Assembly (NCBI RefSeq): GCF_000423625.1
Contig: NZ_AUII01000004.1
Coordinates: forward strand, 186,001-250,000
DNA: 64,000 bases
DNA from: Pseudonocardia asaccharolytica DSM 44247 = NBRC 16224
GTDB lineage: Bacteria; Actinomycetota; Actinomycetes; Mycobacteriales; Pseudonocardiaceae
Direction: 5' to 3'
Each line of letters starts with the position of its first letter. Position 1 is the stretch's first letter. Below, one piece after another: positions 56,758 to 64,000 of the stretch. A model generated the notes under the pieces. That model made no database searches. It saw only the letters and a program-made list of their open reading frames with translations, and had not been told where the DNA came from. The translations under genes were made by a program, and so were the position numbers.

Positions 56758-57927
56758 GTGCCACCGCTACGGATCGTGATCGGGGCCGACACCTACCCCC
56801 CGGACGTGAACGGGGCCGCTCGGTTCGCCGAGCGGCTGGCCACCGGGCTCGCCGGTCGCGGGCATGACGTCCACGTCGTCGCGCCGTCGCCGGACGGGCC
56901 GGCCGGCCGGGACCGCCGCGACGGTCTCACCGTGCACCGGATCCGCTCGTACCGTTACCCGCTGCACGAGAACTTCCGGATCTGCCTGCCATGGCAGGCC
57001 GGGCCCGCGACCGCCACCGTGCTCGACGACCTCGACCCGGACGTCGTGCATGTACAGGCGCATTTCGTCGTCGGGCGCGGGCTCGCGGTGGCCGCGTCCG
57101 GCGCGGGTCGTCCGCTGGTCGCGACCAACCACTTCATGCCCGAGAACCTGTTCGCCCACGCCCGCGTGCCGGGTTCGCTGCGGCAGGCCGCGGCGCGGTG
57201 GGCCTGGCGGGACCTGGCGCGGGTGTTCGGCCGCGCCGCCGTCGTCAGCGCGCCGACCCCGCGCGCGGTGCAGCTGCTCGCCGAATCCGCCGGGATCGCC
57301 GGCGCGCTGCCCGTCTCCTGCGGCATCGACGCAGACCGGTACGCCGGTGGGGTGGAGGCCGACGTGCCGACCGTGCTGTTCGTGGGCAGGCTCGACCAGG
57401 AGAAGCGGGTCGATGAGCTGCTGCGGGCGTTCGCTCTGCTGCCCGCCGGGCTGCCGGCCCGGCTGGAGATCGTCGGCGACGGGGCGCGACGCGGCGCATG
57501 GACCGCGCTCGCCGAGGAGCTCGGGCCGGCCGAACGCGTGCGCTTCGCCGGCTTCGTCAGCGAGGAGGAGCTGCTGGCCGCCTATCGGCGCTGCGCGGTG
57601 TTCTGCATGCCGGGGGTCGCGGAGCTGCAGAGCCTGGCGACGCTGGAGGCCATGTCGGCGAGCAAGCCCGTGGTGGCCGCCGACGCGATGGCCCTGCCGC
57701 ACCTCGTCCGGCCGGGCCGCAACGGCTGGCTCTACCAGCCCGGAGACGTCGAGGCGCTGAGCGCGCGGCTCGCGACACTGCTCGCCGACGCCCCGCTGCG
57801 CCGCCGGATGGGCGCGGTGAGCAGGCAGATCGCGGGCTCGCACGCGCTGGGAAAGACCCTCGACCGGTTCGAGGACCTCTACCGCCGGGTGCTCGGGCAC
57901 ACGACCGACCGGATCGCCGCCGCCTGA
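56758..57927 (+). CDS. GT4-family glycosyltransferase
   Basis: The 389-residue GT-B enzyme has an N-terminal acceptor domain (VIGADTYPPDVNGAARFAERLA, VVHVQAHFVVGRGLA) and a C-terminal nucleotide-sugar domain (VLFVGRLDQEKRVDELLRAF, CMPGVAELQSLATLEAMSASKPVVA with the EX7E-like pattern). It resembles PimB/MgtA-type mannosyl- or glucosyltransferases of actinobacterial envelope lipids, but the substrate is not certain. GTG 56758 has AGAGAGGA upstream. Confidence 0.85.
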   Translation: MPPLRIVIGADTYPPDVNGAARFAERLATGLAGRGHDVHVVAPSPDGPAGRDRRDGLTVHRIRSYRYPLHENFRICLPWQAGPATATVLDDLDPDVVHVQAHFVVGRGLAVAASGAGRPLVATNHFMPENLFAHARVPGSLRQAAARWAWRDLARVFGRAAVVSAPTPRAVQLLAESAGIAGALPVSCGIDADRYAGGVEADVPTVLFVGRLDQEKRVDELLRAFALLPAGLPARLEIVGDGARRGAWTALAEELGPAERVRFAGFVSEEELLAAYRRCAVFCMPGVAELQSLATLEAMSASKPVVAADAMALPHLVRPGRNGWLYQPGDVEALSARLATLLADAPLRRRMGAVSRQIAGSHALGKTLDRFEDLYRRVLGHTTDRIAAA

Positions 57928-58206
57928 GCGCCCCGCTCCGGCACGTGAACGCCTCCACACGCGGCCCGCGAGCGGCGCAGACGTCGATCAGCGGTGCGTG
58001 CGCCGCTCCTGTGCGGTCTGGCGGAGCGCGCGCCGGGACACGCCGGTCGACGGGGTGAACAGCGCGTTCGGCGACGGCGGTCCGAGGCTGCCCGGAACCG
58101 TCGGGCACCGGGGTTAGGCTGGCTCGTCCCCAGCGGACGTGGCGCGGGTGTTCTCGAGCGTCCGCGTCCGCACCGGCCGCTCGCGGAAGGGTGTGCGCAA
58201 GCCTCG
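57928..58206 (+). other. 279-bp region before dnaE1 without a recognised gene
   Basis: The open frame continues upstream of dnaE1 but shows no family similarity. A TAGGCT at 58115-58120 is a possible -10 element with no clear -35. No repeat or LexA box is seen. It probably holds the dnaE1 promoter and leader. Confidence 0.5.
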
Positions 58207-61200
58207 ATGACCAGATCGGCAGGAACCGCAGGGACGTCGGCGTCGTCTCCGGGGGGCACCGACAGCTTCGTGCACCTGCATACGCACACCGAGTTCTCCA
58301 TGCTCGACGGAGCGGCGCGGCTGGACGACCTGTTCGCCGAGGCGGCCAAGATGGGGATGCCGGCGCTGGCGATGACCGACCACGGCAACGTGTACGGCGC
58401 CTACGAGTTCTGGCGCAAGGCGAAGGCCGCGGGCATCAAGCCGATCATCGGAATGGAGGGCTACCTGGCCCCGGGCAGTCGCCACGAGCGCAAGAAGGCC
58501 ACGCTCGGCGGGCAGGTCGTCGGCGACGACAACCCCGACCTGATGTACACCCACATGACGCTGCTCGCCGAGAACACGGAGGGGATGCACAACCTCTTCC
58601 GGCTCTCCTCGCTGGCCTCGCTGGAGGGCTACTACTACAAGCCCCGGATGGACCGGGAACTGCTGGAGACCTACGGCAAGGGGATCATCGCCACCACCGG
58701 CTGCCCGTCCGGCGAGGTGGCCCGGCTGCTGCAGCAGGGCGACTTCGACGCCGCCTGCCAGGCCGCGTCGGACTATCGCGACATCTTCGGCAAGGACAAC
58801 TTCTTCTGCGAGTTGATGGACCACGGGATCGCGATCGAGAAGCGGGTCCAGGAGGACCTCTTCGCGCTGAAGAAGAAGCTCGACCTGCCCGGGCTGGCCA
58901 CCAACGACCTGCACTACACCTACCCCGGCGACGCCAAGTCGCATGAGGTCCTGCTGTGCGTGCAGACCGGCAAGACGCTGGCCGACCCGAACCGGTTCAA
59001 GTTCGACGCGCAGGACTTCTATCTCAAGTCCTCGGCCGAGATGCGCGCGCTGTGGGACCCGATCCATCCCGAGGCCTGCGACAACACGCTGCATATCGCC
59101 GAGCGGGTGAACGTCGAGTTCGTCGAGGGCCAGGACCTCATGCCGCGGTTCGCCGTCCCGGAGGGCGAGACCGAGGCGTCGTGGCTGGTCAAGGAGGTCG
59201 AGCGCGGGCTGCACCGGCGGTTCCCCGGCGGCGTGCCGGAGGCCCACCGTGTACAGGCCGAGTACGAGGTCGGCGTCATCTGCCAGATGGGCTATCCCGG
59301 TTACTTCCTGGTGACGGCCGACCTGGTGCAGTACGCCAAGCAGAACGGCATCCGGGTCGGCCCCGGCCGTGGCTCGGCGGCCGGCTGCCTGGTCGCCTAC
59401 GCGATGGGGATCACCGACCTCGATCCCATCCGGCATAAGCTGATCTTCGAGCGGTTCCTCAACCCCGAGCGCGTCTCGATGCCCGACATCGACATGGACT
59501 TCGACGAACGCCGGCGCGGGGACATGATCCGCTACGTCACCGAGAAGTACGGTGAGGACCGGATCGCCCAGATCATCACGTACTCCACGATCAAGGCGAA
59601 GGCCGCGATCAAGGACTCCGCCCGGGTGCTGTACGGCCAGCCCGGCTACTCGGTGGCCGACCGGATCTCCAAGGCGATGCCCCCGGCGGTCATGGGCAAG
59701 GACATCCCGCTCTCGGGGATCTTCGACCCGGGCCACAAGCGCCACTCCGAGGCCGCCGAGGTCCGCGCGCTCTACGAGACCGACCCGCAGGTAAAGGAGA
59801 TCATCGACACGGCGCGCGGGCTCGAGGGGCTCAAGCGGCAGTGGGGCGTGCACGCCGCCGGCGTGATCATGTCGGCGAAGCCGCTGATCGACGTCATCCC
59901 GATCCAGCGCCGCGAGGCCGACGGCGCGATCATCACGCAATTCGACATGGGCGCCTGCGAGACGCTCGGGCTGCTCAAGATGGACTTCCTCGGCCTGCGC
60001 AACCTCACCGTCATCGACGACGCGCTGGCCAATATCGAGGCCAACGGCAAGCCCTCGCTCGACCTCGACACCCTCGAGCTCGACGACCCGACGACCTACG
60101 AGCTGCTGGCCCGCGGCGACACGCTCGGCGTCTTCCAGCTCGACGGCGGGCCGATGCGCGACCTGCTGCGCCGGATGGAGCCGACGACGTTCGAGGACAT
60201 CTCGGCGGTGCTGGCGCTCTACCGGCCGGGCCCGATGGGCGCGAACGCGCACAACGACTACGCCGACCGCAAGAACGGCCGCCAGGAGATCATCCCGATC
60301 CACCCCGAGCTGGCCGAGCCGCTCTCCGACATCCTCGGCGAGACCTACGGCCTGATCGTCTACCAGGAACAGGTCATGGCGATCGCGCAGAAGCTGGCCG
60401 GCTACAGCCTCGGCCAGGCCGACCTGCTGCGCCGCGCGATGGGCAAGAAGAAGAAGGAGATCCTCGACAAGGAATACGAGGGTTTCGCCCAGGGCATGCG
60501 CGACAACGGCTATTCTGCCGAGGCCGTCAAAACGCTCTGGGATATTCTGCTCCCGTTCTCCGACTACGCGTTCAACCGCGCGCATACCGCCGGCTACGGC
60601 CTGGTTTCCTATTGGACCGGCTATCTCAAGGCGAACTATCCGGCCGAGTACATGGCGGCGCTGCTCACGTCCGTTCGCGACGACAAGGACAAGGCCGCTG
60701 TCTACCTGGCGGAATGCCGCCGTATGGGTATCACCGTGCTCCCGCCCGACGTCAACGACTCGGTGCGCAACTTCGCGCCGGTCGGCAATGACATCCGGTT
60801 CGGGCTGGGCGGCATCCGCAATGTCGGTGCGAACGTCGTCGACGCCATTGTGGCGGCGCGCAAGGAGAAGGGGGCCTTCACCGACTTCTCCGATTTCCTG
60901 CGCAAGGTCGACGCGGTGGTCTGTAACAAGAAGGTCATCGAATCGCTGATCAAGGCAGGGGCGTTCGACTCGCTCGGCCATTCCCGCAAGGGTCTGCTGC
61001 TCGTGCACGCCGAGGCCATCGATGCGGTGATGAGCACGAAGCGGGCGGCTTCGATGGGTCAGTTCGACCTGTTCGGCTCGTTGGACGGCGGCTCCGACGG
61101 CGCTGCCGAGGAGGCCTTCGCCGGCATCTTCGACGTCAAGGTGCCCACCGAGGAATGGGACACCAAACACCGCCTCGCCGTCGAACGGGAGATGCTCGGC

Positions 61201-61797
61201 CTCTACGTGTCGGGACACCCGCTGTACGGCGTCGAGCACGTGCTCGCGGCGAAGGCCGACACCCCGATCCAGAACATCCTCGACGGCACGGTCGGCGACG
61301 GCGCGCAGGTCGCCGTCGGCGGCATCCTCGCGGGCGTCAACCGGCGGGTGAACAAGAACGGCGAGCCGTGGGCGTCGGCCCAGATCGAGGATCTGGCCGG
61401 TGGCATCGAGGTGCTGTTCTTCCCGCGCTGCTACCAGGTGGTCGGGATCGACGTGGCCGAGGACGCGATCGTGCTGGTCAAGGCGCGGGTGAGCAAGCGG
61501 GACGACCGTGTCTCGCTGATCGCCAACGACCTCGCGGTGCCCGATCTCCTGGCCGCGGGGGAGGAGAACAGCGCTCCGGTGGCGGTGAGCCTCGCCGCGA
61601 CCCGGTGCACTCCGCCGGTGGTGGCGAAGCTCAAGGACGTCCTCACCAGCCATCCTGGCCCGCGCCCGGTCCACCTGAGCCTGATCAACGGCACCCGCAC
61701 CACCGTGTTGCGGCTCGACGACGGCCTGCGGGTCACCGCCAGCTCCGCACTGATGGGTGACCTCAAGGCGTTGCTCGGGCCGGGCTGCCTGGGGTAG
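58207..61797 (+). CDS. dnaE1: DNA polymerase III alpha subunit, replicative type
   Basis: The 1196-residue polymerase has a PHP domain ([29 protein letters not shown]) and palm catalytic aspartates in [13 protein letters not shown] (about 422-434). The fingers region is [18 protein letters not shown] and [20 protein letters not shown], followed by a beta-binding and OB-fold C-terminus. It replicates the chromosome with the beta clamp. The intact PHP histidines suggest proofreading activity as in mycobacterial DnaE1. ATG 58207 fits the conserved start; the 71-residue upstream frame does not. Confidence 0.97.
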   Translation: MTRSAGTAGTSASSPGGTDSFVHLHTHTEFSMLDGAARLDDLFAEAAKMGMPALAMTDHGNVYGAYEFWRKAKAAGIKPIIGMEGYLAPGSRHERKKATLGGQVVGDDNPDLMYTHMTLLAENTEGMHNLFRLSSLASLEGYYYKPRMDRELLETYGKGIIATTGCPSGEVARLLQQGDFDAACQAASDYRDIFGKDNFFCELMDHGIAIEKRVQEDLFALKKKLDLPGLATNDLHYTYPGDAKSHEVLLCVQTGKTLADPNRFKFDAQDFYLKSSAEMRALWDPIHPEACDNTLHIAERVNVEFVEGQDLMPRFAVPEGETEASWLVKEVERGLHRRFPGGVPEAHRVQAEYEVGVICQMGYPGYFLVTADLVQYAKQNGIRVGPGRGSAAGCLVAYAMGITDLDPIRHKLIFERFLNPERVSMPDIDMDFDERRRGDMIRYVTEKYGEDRIAQIITYSTIKAKAAIKDSARVLYGQPGYSVADRISKAMPPAVMGKDIPLSGIFDPGHKRHSEAAEVRALYETDPQVKEIIDTARGLEGLKRQWGVHAAGVIMSAKPLIDVIPIQRREADGAIITQFDMGACETLGLLKMDFLGLRNLTVIDDALANIEANGKPSLDLDTLELDDPTTYELLARGDTLGVFQLDGGPMRDLLRRMEPTTFEDISAVLALYRPGPMGANAHNDYADRKNGRQEIIPIHPELAEPLSDILGETYGLIVYQEQVMAIAQKLAGYSLGQADLLRRAMGKKKKEILDKEYEGFAQGMRDNGYSAEAVKTLWDILLPFSDYAFNRAHTAGYGLVSYWTGYLKANYPAEYMAALLTSVRDDKDKAAVYLAECRRMGITVLPPDVNDSVRNFAPVGNDIRFGLGGIRNVGANVVDAIVAARKEKGAFTDFSDFLRKVDAVVCNKKVIESLIKAGAFDSLGHSRKGLLLVHAEAIDAVMSTKRAASMGQFDLFGSLDGGSDGAAEEAFAGIFDVKVPTEEWDTKHRLAVEREMLGLYVSGHPLYGVEHVLAAKADTPIQNILDGTVGDGAQVAVGGILAGVNRRVNKNGEPWASAQIEDLAGGIEVLFFPRCYQVVGIDVAEDAIVLVKARVSKRDDRVSLIANDLAVPDLLAAGEENSAPVAVSLAATRCTPPVVAKLKDVLTSHPGPRPVHLSLINGTRTTVLRLDDGLRVTASSALMGDLKALLGPGCLG

Positions 61798-61983
61798 GCC
61801 TCACGTGCCCGGCGGCCGGTACGCCTCGCGCGTCGCCGCGGCCTTCTAGAGCGACTCGAGGCTGCCGCCGGCCCGGGACAGCAGCTCGCGCACGGGCGCG
61901 GTCCGGTGTCGAGCCGCTGCCTGGGCGAAGCCGCGCCGGAGGGTGGAGTGCGCGGCATACGCCGGAGCCCGGTCCCGCCCGGA

Positions 61984-62856
61984 TCAGCTCGCAGCGACGA
62001 TCAACTGCTGCCAGTGCTGCTGCGCCAGGCGGTCCCACCTGCGGTGCAGGGTGTCGAAAAGCTCCGCCGCCCGAGCGCCCGCCCAGCCGCGCGGCAGCAG
62101 CTCACCGGGCAGCTTCGGGTCGAGAAACGGGAAGCGCCGCCAGGCGTGGACCAGGTGAATCTGGTGGGCGAGGACGTCGGCGGGGTCGGTGGGGTCGGCG
62201 TCGCCGAACGTCGCGATGAACTCCTCGTAGGCCTTCTCCACCTCGGCCAGGTCCCAGGCCTGCCGCACGACCTCCTGTTGCGCGCCGATCGGGCCGAACG
62301 GGCCGATGAACGAGCTCGTCACCGCAGCCAGGCCGAGATCCTCGATGACCTCGGCCACCTCGTCCTTTTTGTCCGGATCAGGGGACAGCCACACCCCGGG
62401 TGACGGCGACCCGAGCCCAGCCCACGCCAGCCGCGTGCGCAACCGGTGCCGGAGCTGGCGGCGCGACTCGGGAACGCTCACGAGCAGTACGAGCCAGCGC
62501 TCGTCCCACCGCGGCGCGGCCGCGCCGAAGCCGTAGATGCGTGCGGCGCCGTCGGAGAGAAGGCGGCGGCCGGGCTCGGTGAGCGACCAGCGGACCCGGC
62601 GTCCGGCCCGGCCGGAGACGAGCAGCCCCTCGGCGGCGGTGCGGGCGAGCGCCTGGCGGGCCGACTTCGGCTCGACGCCGAGGTCGCCGAGCACGTCGAG
62701 AAGCACCTGGGTCCACACAGGCTCCCCGCGTGGCAGCACGAACTCGCCGAGCACCGTGAGCAGCAGCGAGCGCGCGCTGGTCGCGCCGAGCTCGCGGCGG
62801 CGGGACAGCGCCGGATGAGTCGGTTCGATAGCGGCGTCGCGGGCGGCGGTGCTCAT
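61984..62856 (-). CDS. PaaX-family transcriptional regulator
   Basis: The 290-residue protein has the N-terminal winged helix (SLLLTVLGEFVLPRGEPVWTQ, SARQALARTAAEGLLVSGRAGRR), the PaaX central domain (RWLVLLVSVPESRRQLRHRLR) and the C-terminal domain (VHAWRRFPFLDPKLPGELLP). PaaX proteins repress phenylacetate or related catabolic operons in response to the CoA ester. No paa genes are in the window, so its target is elsewhere. It is divergent from bioA. Confidence 0.9.
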   Translation of the reverse strand: MSTAARDAAIEPTHPALSRRRELGATSARSLLLTVLGEFVLPRGEPVWTQVLLDVLGDLGVEPKSARQALARTAAEGLLVSGRAGRRVRWSLTEPGRRLLSDGAARIYGFGAAAPRWDERWLVLLVSVPESRRQLRHRLRTRLAWAGLGSPSPGVWLSPDPDKKDEVAEVIEDLGLAAVTSSFIGPFGPIGAQQEVVRQAWDLAEVEKAYEEFIATFGDADPTDPADVLAHQIHLVHAWRRFPFLDPKLPGELLPRGWAGARAAELFDTLHRRWDRLAQQHWQQLIVAAS

Positions 62857-62894
62857 GATCTGTCCAGCCTAGTCGTCGGCGTCGACGGTGCTGG

Positions 62895-62940
62895 CCCCTC
62901 GCCCTGCCCGCAGCCTGGTGGCTGCGGGCAGGGCGAGGGG
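62895..62940. repeat. 21-bp perfect hairpin between paaX-like gene and bioA
   Basis: Arms at 62895-62915 and 62920-62940 (CCCCTCGCCCTGCCCGCAGC type) are perfectly complementary around TGGT. It lies in the gap between two divergent starts, 39 bp from the paaX start and 93 bp from bioA, so it is not an obvious terminator for either. It could act as an operator or a bidirectional insulator. Confidence 0.75.
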
Positions 62941-63032
62941 GAGCGGCGGGCGCGCGGCGTCGTCGTCGATCGAGGTGGCCGAAAGTCACCATGCTGCGGC
63001 GGGAGAGCCGGGCGCTCCTATGCTCGCTCGGT

Positions 63033-64000
63033 GTGAGGGCCGATGAACTGCTGGCCATCGACCGGCGGCACGTCTGGCACCCCTACGCCCCGCTGCCGGC
63101 GCGGCAGCCCCCGCTGCCCGTCGCGGCGGCGTCGGGGGTGTGGCTGCGGCTGGCCGACGGCCGCGAACTGGTCGACGGAATGTCGTCGTGGTGGGCGGCG
63201 ATCCACGGCTACCGCCACCCCGTCCTCGACGCCGCGATCACCCGCCAGCTCGGCGCGATGAGCCACGTCATGTTCGGTGGGCTCACCCACGGCCCGGCGG
63301 TCGAGCTCGCCCACCGGCTGGTCGGGATCTCCCCGGAGCCCTTGCAGCACGTGTTCCTCGCCGACTCCGGCTCGGTGTCGGTCGAGGTCGCGATCAAGAT
63401 GTGCCTGCAGTACCAGCGCTCGCGAGGACGGCCTGGCAAGCACCGGTTGATGACCTGGCGGGGCGGCTACCACGGCGACACGTTCGGGGCGATGAGCGTC
63501 TGCGACCCCGAGGGCGGCATGCACTCGCTGTGGTCGGACGTGTTGCCGCGGCAGGTGTTCGCGAGCGCGCCGCCGCGGGAGTTCGAGACGGCCTACGTCG
63601 CGGAGCTCGCCGAGCTGGTCGAGACCCACGCCGGCGAGCTGGCCGCCGTGATCGTCGAACCGGTGGTGCAGGGCGCGGGCGGGATGCGCTTCCACCACCC
63701 GCGCTACCTGCATGTGCTGCGCGAGCTGTGCCTGGCCCACGACGTGCTGCTGGTCTTCGACGAGATCGCCACCGGCTTCGGCCGCAGCGGCGAGCTGTTC
63801 GCCGCGGACCATGCCGGGGTCAGCCCGGACGTCATGTGCGTCGGCAAGGCACTCACCGGCGGCTACTTGACGATGGCGGCGACGGTGTGCACGACCGACG
63901 TCGCCCGCGGGATCTCCGAGGGCGAAGCCGGCGTCCTCATGCACGGCCCGACGTTCATGGGCAACCCGCTCGCGGCGGCGGTCGCGAACGCGTCGGTGGA
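63033..64000 (+). CDS. bioA: adenosylmethionine-8-amino-7-oxononanoate aminotransferase (3' end outside window)
   Basis: The visible 322 residues show BioA features: [33 protein letters not shown] (substrate pocket Trp), [66 protein letters not shown] and the PLP lysine in [12 protein letters not shown]. It uses SAM as amino donor to make DAPA in biotin synthesis. GTG 63033 lies 8 nt after TATGCT (63019-63024), so a leaderless mRNA is likely. Confidence 0.95.
   Translation, partial: MRADELLAIDRRHVWHPYAPLPARQPPLPVAAASGVWLRLADGRELVDGMSSWWAAIHGYRHPVLDAAITRQLGAMSHVMFGGLTHGPAVELAHRLVGISPEPLQHVFLADSGSVSVEVAIKMCLQYQRSRGRPGKHRLMTWRGGYHGDTFGAMSVCDPEGGMHSLWSDVLPRQVFASAPPREFETAYVAELAELVETHAGELAAVIVEPVVQGAGGMRFHHPRYLHVLRELCLAHDVLLVFDEIATGFGRSGELFAADHAGVSPDVMCVGKALTGGYLTMAATVCTTDVARGISEGEAGVLMHGPTFMGNPLAAAVANASV

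Noticed and set aside
57994..58206. 71-residue N-terminal extension of DnaE1
   Set aside because: The extension has no similarity to the family and the PHP domain starts normally from ATG 58207.
58114..61674. 1186-codon minus-strand open frame opposite dnaE1
   Set aside because: It is an antisense shadow of dnaE1 with composition typical of reverse-complement reading and no recognisable domain.

Overview
The window is very GC-rich, gene-dense and single-contig. It carries two gene blocks whose order is well known from Mycobacterium tuberculosis and its relatives: aroG-pknL-Rv2175c-mptA/idsA2-metF-lppM-GNAT-DUF3040 leading into the division and cell-wall (dcw) cluster, and ileS-lspA-rluD-dnaE1 plus bioA. 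Actinobacterial type features (MraZ, Wag31, SepF, meso-diaminopimelate-type MurE, frequent GTG starts, leaderless-looking promoters) fit. Carotenoid genes inside the mannosyltransferase operon, and the repeat families described below, suggest the order Pseudonocardiales. The genus is an inference only.

Layout. 1-515: 3' end of class II DAHP synthase. 571-2412: a decayed three-gene minus-strand locus (cysteine synthase-like, OsmC-like, DUF917-like), each gene frameshifted or internally deleted. 2464-12377: pknL with its divergent DNA-binding partner, then an operon idsA-crtI-mptA-crtB, then metF, lppM and a GNAT gene. 12531-15246: a LexA-box promoter driving a tiny ORF, DUF6504 and a SAV_6107-type HEPN gene, split exactly at the DUF6504 start codon by a 1.67-kb IS110-type element. 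15254-22053: ParA-like ATPase, methyltransferase, DUF3040 protein and the TgpA-DUF58-MoxR operon. 22337-38869: the dcw cluster proper (mraZ, rsmH, ftsL, ftsI, murE, murF, mraY, murD, ftsW, murG, murC, ftsQ, ftsZ), with MraZ boxes in the promoter and almost every junction coupled by ATGA or GTGA. 38969-43726: pgeF, yggS, sepF, yggT, wag31 and a membrane protein. 43857-47319: T-box leader and ileS. 47388-54985: methyltransferase, a collapsed two-component system, CPBP protease, acyltransferase, cation/proton antiporter, lspA, rluD and an exported protein. 55118-61797: membrane proteins, a glycosyltransferase and dnaE1. 61984-64000: paaX-like regulator and the 5' part of bioA.

Functionally most of the window makes and controls the cell envelope: lipid II precursor synthesis (MurC-F, MraY, MurG), septal synthesis (FtsW/FtsI/FtsQ/FtsL), the Z-ring and its anchors (FtsZ, SepF), polar growth (Wag31), envelope kinase signalling (PknL), mannolipid extension (MptA) and isoprenoid/carotenoid supply.

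The most unusual signals are non-coding. Several families of repeats sit exactly at stop codons: three arrays of exactly three 31-32 bp units whose first bases are the stop codon of ftsI, ftsZ and the gene at 42569; four copies of a CGCGAGTCG-type element just after stop codons; and a 56-bp near-perfect palindrome starting at the base after a stop codon. Other notable points are the IS110 insertion that cuts an SOS cassette, a 26-codon ORF coupled to that cassette, a structured mraZ-rsmH spacer, and two loci with nested internal deletions.
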